Origin: Pholis gunnellus
Taxonomy: Eukaryota; Chordata; Actinopteri; Perciformes; Pholidae
Direction of reading: 5' to 3'
Length of the DNA: 64,000 bases
Assembly (NCBI GenBank): GCA_910591455.2
Contig: OU342817.1
Coordinates: 20,462,890-20,526,889, forward strand
The stretch's first letter is position 1, and every line of letters begins with the position of its first letter. Shown in pieces: positions 23,301-30,346 of the stretch. A program made the translations under genes and the position numbers. The notes under the pieces were generated by a model. That model saw only the letters and a list, made by a program, of their open reading frames with translations, ran no database searches and was not told where the DNA came from.

Positions 23301-25127
23301 TTCATCATTTCTTCTTCATGCAGATTGAGTTACTGCAGTTTGTCAGAGGTCAGCGGTTCTTCTTTGCTCTCAGCTCTGAAGTCTGAAGTGATCTACTGCA
23401 TACAAGTTCATGGTGGTGTTACCAACATGTTACTGTGGGACAACAATGTCTACTAGTGTCTCTGTTAATATGCGTTTGGAAATAATGGTATAGAGTGAAT
23501 GGTGAACTGGCCACTATCCTGCTCGGGATCAAAGTGTTGGATGTCTTGTCCAACCGACATGAACATCCTTTGGCCCACCTGCTTTCAGGGAACCAGGACG
23601 GTTTAAGTCGTGCTTTTAGTTTGTTAGAGCGATCTACTACACTGGAAAAACTTATTTCACTGTAATAATGATTTTAAATGTCTTTACAGTGACAGGATTT
23701 TCACAAAATGTCTGTTTACAAAAGAAGATGAAACCAAAATGAAAGCCACTCATGTTGATGATGAAAATAATTATTCATTGTGTATCGATAAAAGAAACTC
23801 TGTGTGTTGTTTTGTGTGTTTGCAGAGTGTGCACCTGTCAGATCACAGAGGAAGGCTGTTCTTCTCTGGGCTCAGCTCTGAAGTCAAACCCCTCCCATCT
23901 GAGAAATCTGCATCTGAGCTACAACAACCTGAAGGATTCAGGAGTGAAGCTGCTGAGTGATTTTCTGGAGAGTCCACGTTGTAGACTGGAGACTCTGAGG
24001 TGGGTTCACTGTTTGCTGCTAGTGCAGCACCTTCATGTTTCATCAATAACTCTATTTGATTTATCTACGTATAGATCCATAAAGTGATACATTTTCTGGT
24101 AATATGTTCCACTTCACATCAGCTGCCTCGTTGTCTGCATGTCATCCTCTACAATCATGAAAAGTACAACTTGTGTGGCTTCATGCTGCTGTTGGATGGA
24201 TTACTGAACAGGCCTACCGGGCACAGGCCCAGGGGCCCAAAGGGTCAGGGGCCCCCCTGACCTTTACCTACGAAATGTCACTCAAAGAGACACATAAAGA
24301 CTACAAAGAGACACAAAACGTAAATTGAAAATACTAGACTGTACCATACTTGATGAATATACTTTATATACTATATTTGATAGAGTCAATGTTCATCGTT
24401 AAAAAAAAGAAAATGTAATTGATCACACTTAAAGAACCAAACCTTTTTTTAATTTTTAGGAAAAGAACTGCTAAAGTAAATTTTTTTTTATTTCTAATGC
24501 TGACTCTTTTCAGAGCATTTGGTATTTTTCAAATAATTTTATTAATAAAAATAATATTGTATTTTCTGATCCACTCTGAAGAATCTGGATCAATACTGAT
24601 CAATGATTATAAATGTCTTTACAGTGACATGATTTTCACAAAATGTCTGTTTACAAAAGAAGAAGAAACCGAAATAAAAGCCACTCATGTTGATGATGAA
24701 AATAATGATTCATTGTGTATCGATATAAGAAACTCTGTGTGTTGTTTTATGTGTTTGCAGTCTGTCATTCTGTAAGATCACAGAGGAAGGCTGTTCTTTT
24801 CTGGTCTCAGCTCTGAAGTCAAACCCCTCCCATCTGAGAGAATTGCATCTGAGAGGAAACAACCTGAAGGATTCAGGAGTGAAGCTGCTGTCTGATCTTA
24901 AGAAGATTCCACATTGTAGACTGGAGACTCTGAGGTCAGTAGAGGGTTGGAGTCAGTCCATGCTGGTTTCAGCAGTGTTGTACCAAACACAGATCCACAG
25001 GCTTCATGATTGGACGAGAGAGAGAGAGCAGTCAGCCAATCAGATGAGTCACAAGCTTGTTGTGATTGTGTTTGAGTCGATGTGTTGTTGTTCACGTCTA
25101 CAGGAAGTGAAGCTTGTTAACAGCTGA
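5244..25127 (+). CDS. NLR-C family (NLRC3-like) receptor: FISNA-NACHT-LRR
   Basis: Cytosolic nucleotide-binding innate immune receptor of the class greatly expanded in bony fish. Coding exons join in frame: 5244-5332, 5420-5527, 5800-5922, 7165-7237, 12685-12901, 12982-14785, then LRR exons 14886-15059, 15540-15713, 16969-17142, 21195-21368, 22632-22805, 23826-23999 and 24761-24934, plus a short C-terminal end. The product would be about 1,210 residues. Order of domains: short N-terminal modules with a repeated 'SCVS.KS' core, FISNA, NACHT (Walker A GVAGIGKT, Walker B LFIFDGLDE), winged-helix region, seven LRRs. No B30.2/SPRY exon was found, although many family members have one. The start at 5244 (MSQCEDREEGVPPSK) matches the usual beginning of these proteins. 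Every exon boundary has a plausible donor and acceptor and no internal stop, so the gene looks intact. Exact orthology cannot be assigned in so large a family. Confidence 0.92.
5420..5527 (+). CDS. NLR exon 2, N-terminal module
   Basis: Read from the phase-2 join this gives RPDSSEHGPGSSCVSIKSE and onward, ending before gtgagt. The 'SSCVS.KSE.S' core recurs in the next exon, so the N-terminus is built from repeated exon modules. The longest open frame over this region is in a different, meaningless frame. Confidence 0.8.
5800..5922 (+). CDS. NLR exon 3, N-terminal module
   Basis: Acceptor 'tctttcaatcag'. The exon encodes a second module with the core SPEPSCVSLKSERSMNAP and ends ...RSFI plus AG, before gtatgg. 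The phase fits both neighbours. Confidence 0.85.
6240..6530. other. GC-rich, trinucleotide-rich stretch inside an NLR intron
   Basis: The base composition stands out from the AT-rich surroundings, with CTC/CCT runs around 6387-6417. Both strands are open: the minus frame 6217-6477 includes VDRSLLESELKEFLVNLHDF, which reads like a real helix, and a plus frame reads LGVNTNTMLQDTQDILLDG. No family was recognised. It may be an inserted fragment of another gene. Confidence 0.4.
7165..7237 (+). CDS. NLR exon 4
   Basis: Acceptor 'tttttctctacag'. From the phase-2 join it reads RLQRSEVPSS...QADLDSVFE and ends before gtgtgt. The 'LDS(V/I)F' end directly precedes the 'LLEENI' start of the next exon in this protein family, which supports the join across the 5.4-kb intron. 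Confidence 0.8.
8150..8460 (-). mobile_element. Fragment of a MITE shared with 48.4-48.9 kb
   Basis: The block 'tcagccattgagtgttaaaa', the following 'acaaagctaggtaaaaaa' and the preceding 'aaatccgtttctc' recur at 48,680-48,740 in TGS1 intron 6. Only part of the element matches; boundaries are not defined. Confidence 0.45.
8585..8735 (+). repeat. Fish SINE-like interspersed repeat
   Basis: Contains the 'ggttcagtgtcttgctcagg' then 'gacacttcggcacagg' core, and a 'gatcgaaccgccgaccttgcgg' end. This string is common to many teleost interspersed repeats. A tRNA-like stretch lies just upstream (8475-8515), but it does not fold convincingly as a tRNA gene. Confidence 0.5.
9140..9345 (+). repeat. Second SINE-like interspersed repeat
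   Basis: It carries 'aagtgtcttgcctaaggaca' and, further on, 'tcagattggaagacaacgca', ending near 'ctctacctctgagcc'. These features are typical of the same broad class of fish repeats as 8585-8735 but belong to a different subfamily. Confidence 0.5.
9980..10400 (+). mobile_element. hAT-type DNA transposon remnant with BED-finger fragment and 3' TIR
   Basis: A frame reading NDTGLPVCLICGEKFSNK, then after a frameshift NVERHFQNEKCEKYH, looks like the BED zinc finger of hAT transposases of the GTF2IRD2/ZBED type (cysteine pair, then N-V-x-R-H-F). The right end 'aaggttgccgacccctg' at 10,384-10,400 is the usual hAT terminal sequence read outward. The frame is shifted and stopped, so it is dead. The left end was not found. 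Confidence 0.6.
12101..12307 (-). other. Unassigned open stretch with a donor site, minus strand
   Basis: A 68-codon minus-strand frame reads in a protein-like way (GNNLIGTMQSLAKSSKLSIQ) and ends in CATCAAG followed by gtaaac, a good donor. No convincing acceptor and no recognisable family. It may be an exon fragment within a repeat. Confidence 0.25.
12685..12901 (+). CDS. NLR exon 5, region before FISNA
   Basis: Acceptor 'tatgtttctgtttcag'. The exon encodes LLEENIVTFVKNELRKFQKG, an acidic stretch (GEEEEQKRSS) and a helix with FLKKMKQEELADCLQS, ending before gtaaga in phase 1. This exon precedes FISNA in fish NLR-C proteins. Confidence 0.88.
12982..14785 (+). CDS. NLR exon 6: FISNA, NACHT and winged-helix domains in one exon
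   Basis: Acceptor 'tttgttttcatttcag'; 1,804 bases, phase 1 in and phase 2 out. FISNA covers about the first 75 residues (KSKLKSNLKKKFQCVFEG onward). The ATPase P-loop GVAGIGKT is encoded at 13,272-13,295 and Walker B LFIFDGLDE at 13,488-13,514; the sensor region reads LWITTRPAAANQIP. The winged-helix end includes FVHLSVQEFLAALHV. The donor is gtaggc at 14,786; the in-frame TAG just after it belongs to the intron. A single large exon for these domains is usual for fish NLR-C genes. All nucleotide-binding motifs are present, so the domain should be functional. Confidence 0.93.
14886..15059 (+). CDS. NLR LRR exon 1
   Basis: 174 bases between 'cctgttcctcccctag' and gtcagg. It encodes one LRR with LSGCNLSQRSCEALSSVL and LKELDLSDNNLQDSGVKLL. 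It is the most diverged of the LRR exons from the other six. Confidence 0.9.
15540..15713 (+). CDS. NLR LRR exon 2
   Basis: 174 bases from 'gtgtgtttgcag' to gtgggt, same phase as the others. Contains LSGCEITEEGCSSLGSAL and LRKLDLSENNLKDSDVKLL. Confidence 0.9.
16038..16476. mobile_element. Non-autonomous DNA transposon with long TIRs, copy 1
   Basis: Ends 'tctggtagtgggtgtggtct' and its approximate reverse complement form terminal inverted repeats of about 55-60 bases that meet the 'gagatctgtgggagtggttc' block on both sides. The flanks read ACTAC on each side, which may be a 5-bp target duplication, although 'actac' also occurs in the surrounding tandem repeat. No transposase frame. It lies in the intron between LRR exons 2 and 3. 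Confidence 0.7.
16477..16560. repeat. Intronic tandem repeat 'gagacacaaaaagactacaa'
   Basis: A unit of about 20 bases occurs in short arrays beside each duplicated LRR exon (also near 15,995-16,035, 17,425-17,465, 20,665-20,760, 21,650-21,690, 22,130-22,190 and 24,285-24,320). It marks the edges of the duplicated cassettes. Confidence 0.6.
16969..17142 (+). CDS. NLR LRR exon 3
   Basis: 174 bases. Encodes LFSCQITEEGCSSLGSAL and LRKLDLSFNNLKDSGVKLL, and has LESRHC where most paralogues have LESPHC. It is identical in protein to LRR exon 4 over the whole exon. Confidence 0.9.
17745..18110. repeat. Interspersed repeat, inverted copy near 25,320-25,480
   Basis: The block containing 'tttattttgtgttcatacag' and 'gatatctgggacttcc' reappears in reverse complement at 25,320-25,480. 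The right part (17,985-18,110) is CpG-rich, unlike the surrounding intron. Identity of the element is unknown. Confidence 0.45.
19037..19195. repeat. Repeat shared with 15,213-15,365 and 23,500-23,650
   Basis: The block from 'ggtgaactggccactatcct' to 'agcgatctactacact' occurs three times within the NLR gene. At 15.2 and 23.5 kb it forms the end of the intron before an LRR exon. Here it stands alone, without an exon, in the longest inter-LRR intron. Confidence 0.65.
19860..20545. mobile_element. Non-autonomous DNA transposon, inverted relative of 48.4-48.96 kb
   Basis: Reading the reverse complement gives the same order of blocks as TGS1 intron 6: 'ttagcgtagcgtagctc', 'acaccaaga.gctcagtt', 'cataaaatgtgcaacg', 'tgtcagccaggaa' and later 'aacaagctgtgctggaagca'-like sequence. 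No transposase frame was seen. Outer ends are estimated. Confidence 0.55.
21195..21368 (+). CDS. NLR LRR exon 4
   Basis: 174 bases, same acceptor, donor and phase. Protein identical to LRR exon 3, including the unusual LESRHC. Flanking intron sequence on both sides is also nearly identical to that around exon 3 (about 16,560-17,470 versus 20,770-21,650), showing a recent duplication. Confidence 0.9.
21693..22130. mobile_element. Non-autonomous DNA transposon with long TIRs, copy 2
   Basis: 438 bases against 439 for copy 1, in the same position relative to the following LRR exon and with the same ACTAC flanks. It was most likely copied together with the exon cassette and not inserted twice. 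Confidence 0.7.
22632..22805 (+). CDS. NLR LRR exon 5
   Basis: 174 bases. Contains LFSCQITEEGCSSLGSAL and LRELDLSFNNLKDSGVKLL, with LESPHC. The intron after it departs from the others near 22,905, where two intron pieces are fused. Confidence 0.9.
23324..23390 (+). pseudogene. Broken LRR exon
   Basis: After a good acceptor ('cttcttcatgcag') the frame reads RLSYCSLSEVSGSSLLSALK, the first half of an LRR, then runs straight into sequence that matches the intron downstream of LRR exon 1 ('aagttcatggtggtgttacc'). The second half and the donor are gone. A deletion or unequal exchange between an LRR exon and an intron explains it. Confidence 0.65.
23826..23999 (+). CDS. NLR LRR exon 6
   Basis: 174 bases. 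It begins RVCTCQITEEGCSSLGSAL, with the first bases after the acceptor changed from 'tctgttcag' to 'agtgtgcac', and includes LRNLHLSYNNLKDSGVKLL and LESPRC. The intron before it matches the one before LRR exon 2. Confidence 0.88.
24761..24934 (+). CDS. NLR LRR exon 7
   Basis: 174 bases to gtcagt. Encodes LSFCKITEEGCSFLVSAL and LRELHLRGNNLKDSGVKLL, then a shifted end (LKKIPHCRLETL). It is the most diverged among exons 2-7, as expected of a terminal repeat not caught in the recent amplification. Confidence 0.88.
25104..25127 (+). CDS. Probable C-terminal end of the NLR protein
   Basis: An acceptor 'gttcacgtctacag' at 25,103 would join in phase to give R-K-stop (TGA at 25,108-25,110). Alternatively the donor of LRR exon 7 is skipped: the frame stays open from it to a TGA at 25,125-25,127, adding about 63 residues. 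Either way no SPRY domain follows. AATAAA signals occur at 25,453 and 25,625. Confidence 0.4.
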   Translation, partial: EVKLVNS

Positions 25128-27340
25128 CGGCATCACCAGATGTTTAGAGACAGTGGTCCTCATTCATCAAACTATCAAACTGTTGATCAGTTCATCTTTG
25201 TCACAGCTCTGAGATCAGTCTGACTGAAGCCTGCACATCACTGGCTCTCACTTCATAGAACCAGCGTTACATGTAGCCAATCATCAATCATGGCTGAAAT
25301 AACCACTAGTGCTGCTTTGTACAAGTTGAGGAAGTCCCAGATATCTGAAACCAAACTCCATCATGTCTGGTTCATAACATCATCTGGAGGCTGTATTCAC
25401 TGTATCTATCCAGACACTCGTCGGCTGGTTTACTACAGCTGTATGAACCCAAAATAAACAGATTCAGCTGTGATTTAAGTTCAACAAACATTCAAAGGAC
25501 GCTGAAATAACTATATAATGATGTTGATTTATAAAAAGTCTGAATTCATGCTTTGTCAGGTCTGTCCACAAGATGACAAGCTAACAACTGTTAAAATGGT
25601 TGTTTTCTGAATGGAGTTTGGATCAATAAATGCTAGGCTATGCTAACATTGTAGCTGCTCCATCATCTAGGCATAAATAGGTCAGCGTGGTTATTGTTTG
25701 TACCATAGACAGTCTTTGGTTCATACTATTATATACATTTATACACATAGTTTGGTCTCTGTATGAGGTATCGTAGAGCTCTGGGTGAACACAGACGGAT
25801 ACAATATGTTTATCCTCCATTTGTGATTCAACAGCGTCAGGACGTCAGTGATGAAGGAGGAGAATCTCAACGCTGAAAGGCTTTAACGACACAGCCTCAC
25901 GTGTGTTTCTTACTCCATTGGAAATATTTAAATTTGCATCGCCTTTCGTCTCATTGGCAAAAATGTATGTCTATTAGCGTCTTTGCATTTACTTTTTATG
26001 TAATCGCGTCGCGTGAATAGTCTGCTTGGCGATTGTTGTGAACGCAGCATAACAGGGTTAAATCCATCTTTACAGTGAGCAGTGAACACCTCTCTGGTTC
26101 TGCAGTCATGATGCGTTCAGGACTCTCAGCACTTTATTTCAGTGAAACCTGCAGAGTCAACAGACTGGAGGCCCAAAGTGTCTGCAGGTGTGTGAGCTTG
26201 GAGCTCAGTGTAGGTTAACATGAGAGCTGAGAGGAAGCTGCTCTTTCTACTGGATGTGCTGCGTCACTGACTGACGGCTGATGAAGGGAGTCTCTGGAAA
26301 CACTGATTCATCTCTTCTCTTGTCTTCTTCTTCTCTCATCAGTTGGGAGTGATCTCTGTCAGCTGAGTCCTGATGATCCAGAGAGCATCTGGAGACTGGA
26401 GACTGCTCCACCACCTCCACCTGGATTTTATTTAGTGTACCAAACACCAGAAGACTTTTAAAGACTAAAGTCTGACACCCTCTCACATATAAAGACATCG
26501 GGCCTCATATAACAGCAGATTTATTCTTATTTAGGGCCCGAGGACCTTTTGAAATTCTACTGATTATTTTTGTTAGGGTTCATATTTGTTGTCTGCCGCT
26601 TCAGCTCAAACTCCTGTGAGCTGGAATGAGGTAGAAAAATGAAACTTGGAACAATAACTAGAAATGATGTTCATGTGCTTCTCAAGACATGTGACTCCGA
26701 TCGGCCACATGGTGGCGCTGTAATCAACGTCCCAAAATGCGATGTTTGAAAAGCCACGCCCCTCACACCAGAAGTCCCATCGACTGGAAATTTGTTTTGT
26801 TTCATGATAATGTTCAACCACATTTGTAAAACTATTGTTAAAACGCTCAATAGGGGGCACCACCAGTAGTCATGATGTGCATGGTGCTTTACAGCTATTT
26901 TAAGTACGATGAATCTGTCATGATTTTACTTCTTTGATTTATATTATTGCTGAGTGGTCATTTAATGATGATGATGTTTGAGTGACTTTCAGTCATTTAT
27001 CGATGTGATATCAGACATGCTTTGTGTGAAGCATAATTGGTTGAGATGATTTAATGAGATGATCTTGGTTTGACATACTTTGCTCTGATCTTTGTCAGTC
27101 AGCAAAGGAAACAGGATGTAAGGTCAGATGCTGTAACCATGGTAACTGTTTAGGAGACACCCTGACTGATGTTCCACCAGGAAGACCAGACAGGAACCTT
27201 AGAAATAAGTGCTAACCTCAAGAAGCCTGTCATGAACTGTAAGACGACGTTAACAGCTTCATCCAATGATTTACTAATGTTTAGTTGTGACCTGAACTTT
27301 TGAACTTTGCCTTTTCTTTTCTTTTCATATTATCCTTTTT
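25128..27340. other. NLR 3' flank; repeats, no further gene
   Basis: Holds an inverted copy (about 25,320-25,480) of the repeat at 17,745, possibly extending to 26,050 with a CpG-containing part. The stretch 26,500-26,880 has the 'gggcccgagga' and 'cacatggtggcgctgtaatc' blocks common in dispersed fish repeats. A C-terminal-looking frame at about 26,343-26,460 (GSDLCQLSPDDPESIW) is in the wrong phase for the LRR exons. Confidence 0.45.
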
Positions 27341-29580
27341 TTCTAACTTTTAATCTTCTTTTTATTGTAAAAACCAAATAAAACTGGTTTGTATTTTGTA
27401 CATTCCAACCAAAGTCCAGTGTTGCTGGTCTCTGAGGGTGTCTGCGTAGTCTCCATGAGGTCAGAGAGCTCTTCTCCTGGGAGAGCATTAGAAGAGCATT
27501 TTAGGACCCAGGTTTCTCCACTGGTCATTTGCTGATTTGGACAGAGAGATGTGTGGGTAGGAATCGTCAACCAGGAACACACGCTGTTGTGCGGGGGTCG
27601 ATCTCACTGAAACAGCACTTCTCTCTGTGGACCAAAACAGAGTAGAACACTGGAGAGGATCATTCAGCCACTGATAAAAGATATGTTCATAATCAGAGTC
27701 AGGGCCATGGGACACGTGTGTGGTGCAATGTAAGTGTACTGGAGACATTAAGTTCACATGCGTGAGCATTTGGACTGTACTGTATCATTGACACATTGTT
27801 AGTTGGATTGTGAACAACTTTAGGGCCATCTGGTGTAGATATCAGGCCAATGCCTAGGCTCAACATAATATTTCTCCCTAGCAGATTTACAGGACAACAT
27901 TGCGAGGACCAAAATGCATGTTTAGTTCTAATGAGTGGAGCCATCATGATGAACACGTGTCATAAGGACAGTAAATCTTAGTCCTGAAGCTCCCAGAGAA
28001 GAAACATATTGACCTCTAAGTTTTGGATTTGGAAGATCCTTTTCTGTAACTACTGAGTGAGTTGCTCCTGAGTCAACAAGAAAAGTGATTGCCTTTCCAC
28101 CAATCACAAGAGTGGTTTCAGATGGCAACAGTCCATCTAGGAAGCACTGTTTGAGGTGGCACTCCCAGTTGCCTGCTGCATCTCCTCTGTTTGCAGGCTC
28201 CTGAAGGCCGCTGTGCTCGTTGAAGACAACATGGAGTCTGGTGGAGTAGTCTACCATGACTGTGGGCGGACCTTGCTGTGCTGCTGGACTGGGTGGTGGG
28301 GGCACTTTTTTATCTGATTTATGCTAAATGATCCTCCTTGAGGAAAACCCACATTCATTAACCCCTTCATTCATATGTTGACAACTCACTTCACCATACT
28401 TGTTACAAACTACATTGGGCCCATCAGGCGGAGGTTCCTAGTCTTTAACGCACTATTTCTTTAAATACAGTCGTCACTGTGAGTCTTTAGATTTGTTTAT
28501 GGCACAATCAAGTCAAAGTCTTTACTCTAGACACATTTATCCTTACGGCTCTTTGTGTCTTCGGTCGAAGGACTTCAGTGTTTAACGTCTACCTGTAAGA
28601 TATTCAACCTTTAAGGTATTCAACGTGACTGTCAAACATTTGTCTCAATATTTGATGTTACCGTATGTTCTCTGCTGTCACAAGTATAAAACTTGATCAA
28701 ATATTCACCTTTGTTTTCCCGTCCTCCTTTACTCAGCAATATTTTGAATCCCCTTACAAGGAAGTATTCTATATTACGATACTCTTTGACTTTCCATGAA
28801 CAACAGCATTTTATGAAATGAGGTCAACAAATATCCACAAAGGCCTGTTAATGCAAATATTATTATGAATATTGACAAAGATATTCCATCTCCTAATTCA
28901 GTACAATTTGGAATCCCAATTTGACTTTCAATAAATGGTCTTTCAGTTTCACTTTTCCAAATTTCAGTATCTCATCGGATGTTTAGAAGTCTATCTGGAC
29001 TCAATCAGGTCCTTCAGGATCCCAGTGAAGACAATCGGGAGCCGCCACGGATCGGTCCTCTCTTTATTTAGTTTGGAGGTCGAGGCAGAAGGAGCCTCCT
29101 TCTGGAGGGCCAGTTCACCAACCGCTGTTGGCTCCCGACGATCTTTCAAGGGATCCTGTTCATGACGCCAAGTTTGTGGTGGAAAAACTATTTAATAATA
29201 CAGAGTGAGTCCTATAATACTGAAATAAGGAACATTGAGAAAAGAAGTTTGTCTTTGGAGTATTTATTCTCTGCGTAGAGAAGGCTCCATCGTGCAGTGT
29301 AGTCTGCAGGAGGATGAGCAGAGAGTGACCCGTCTGTATAGCTAATAAAGGACCTGAGCACAGGGTGTGAGGCAGGATGAGTTCACACCAAAACATCTGG
29401 TAAATAGTTTCTAACTGCCCATTGACACCACCATTCAGCCCCTTCCTCTTATCTAACCTGAGACTTGTCAGGTTACTTGTCACTTAGACATCTGTCTTTA
29501 TTACCCTTGTGTATAACTGGGAGTGCTCAAACCTTGTTATCTATGGAAACAAAGGTTTCAAACCCCCAAACGGGCTGACA
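27340..29580 (-). mobile_element. Degraded LTR retroelement (retrovirus-like pro/pol fragment) with one LTR
   Basis: On the minus strand, an LTR-like stretch (29,177-29,580) is followed by a primer-binding-like sequence, a leader of a few hundred bases, and then broken pro/pol frames at 28,305-27,343. The protease active-site motif DSGATHS lies at 28,074-28,054, and a downstream frame has the NLLGR motif found after retroviral proteases. The coding part is split over at least three frames, gag is not recognisable, most of pol is missing, and no second LTR was seen to the left. It is an old, inactive copy. Confidence 0.65.
29177..29580 (-). repeat. LTR of the retroelement
   Basis: Read on the minus strand it begins TGTCAGCCCG, contains 'gagaataaatactcc' (a polyadenylation signal in a plausible R region) and ends in CA just before a TTGGCGTCATGAACAGG stretch that resembles a tRNA primer-binding site. 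About 404 bases. No target duplication was established, because the other end is missing. Confidence 0.55.
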
Positions 29581-29611
29581 ATAGAAACATATGTCCACCG
29601 TGTGTAGAGCT

Positions 29612-30098
29612 TAATGTCATGTCTTTAATGACACTGCTCCAGGATCAGATCCAACATCCAGAGTGTCTCCAGTGTCTCATGTGAGCTGGACTTTGTGTTT
29701 GAAACAGGAGCACTGAGTTTGATCCGAGTCCTTCAGTTTGATGGTCTGTTGGTGATAACATGAGATGTTCACATGTTTCTTCTACTTCTTCATCGTCATG
29801 TGATCTTCTGCTTATTTGACGGGTTCACGCTGATTGTTTTGACTGTAAACTTTTATAAGCTGCTGCTCAGAAATGTTACAACATGTAGGTTATAAATCAT
29901 GATAGAAGAATGTGATTGATGAACATGTTTCACCAAATCTTCATTCAAAATAACACATTTATAAATAAATACATGTAAACGTCACATTGTGTCTCATCAG
30001 TGAGACATGCATGTGATCCAAGTTGCTGCTGCTTCATTAAATCTTTGTGAACTGAGCTGATCTTTATCTCTTTAGATGGTTAGTTAGCATCGTCTAGT
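29612..30098 (+). repeat. Segmental duplicate of the NLR promoter flank
   Basis: Matches 3955-4442 nearly throughout. It ends at 'tcgtctagtgg', where the original continues to the TATA box but this copy continues into a minisatellite. No NLR exons follow, so it is an orphan promoter flank. Confidence 0.8.
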
Positions 30099-30100
30099 GG

Positions 30101-30346
30101 TACTCTGGCAGAGAACATGTGATAAAGTGCCTTCTAGTAGAGAACATGTGATAAAGTGCCCTCTGGTAGAGTATATGTGATAAAGTCCCCTCTAGTAGAG
30201 AACATGTGATAAAGTTCCCTCTAGTAGAGAACATGTGATAAAGTGCCCTCTAGTAGAGAACATGTGATAAAGTGCCCTCTGGTAGAGAACATGTGATAAA
30301 GTGCCCTCTGGTAGAGAACATGTGATTAAGTGTCCTCTGGTGGCTT
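30101..30346 (+). repeat. Minisatellite, 29-bp unit, about 8 copies
   Basis: Unit approximates 'agagaacatgtgataaagtg' followed by 'ccctctagt'. Copies differ by single bases (ctagt/ctggt, tgcc/tccc). It begins exactly at the break in homology with the NLR promoter flank. Confidence 0.9.

Noticed and set aside
26343..26460. Possible C-terminal NLR exon (GSDLCQLSPDDPESIW)
   Set aside because: The phase is incompatible with the LRR exons. Joined in the correct phase it gives only three residues and a stop, so it is at most a 3' end and may be untranslated.
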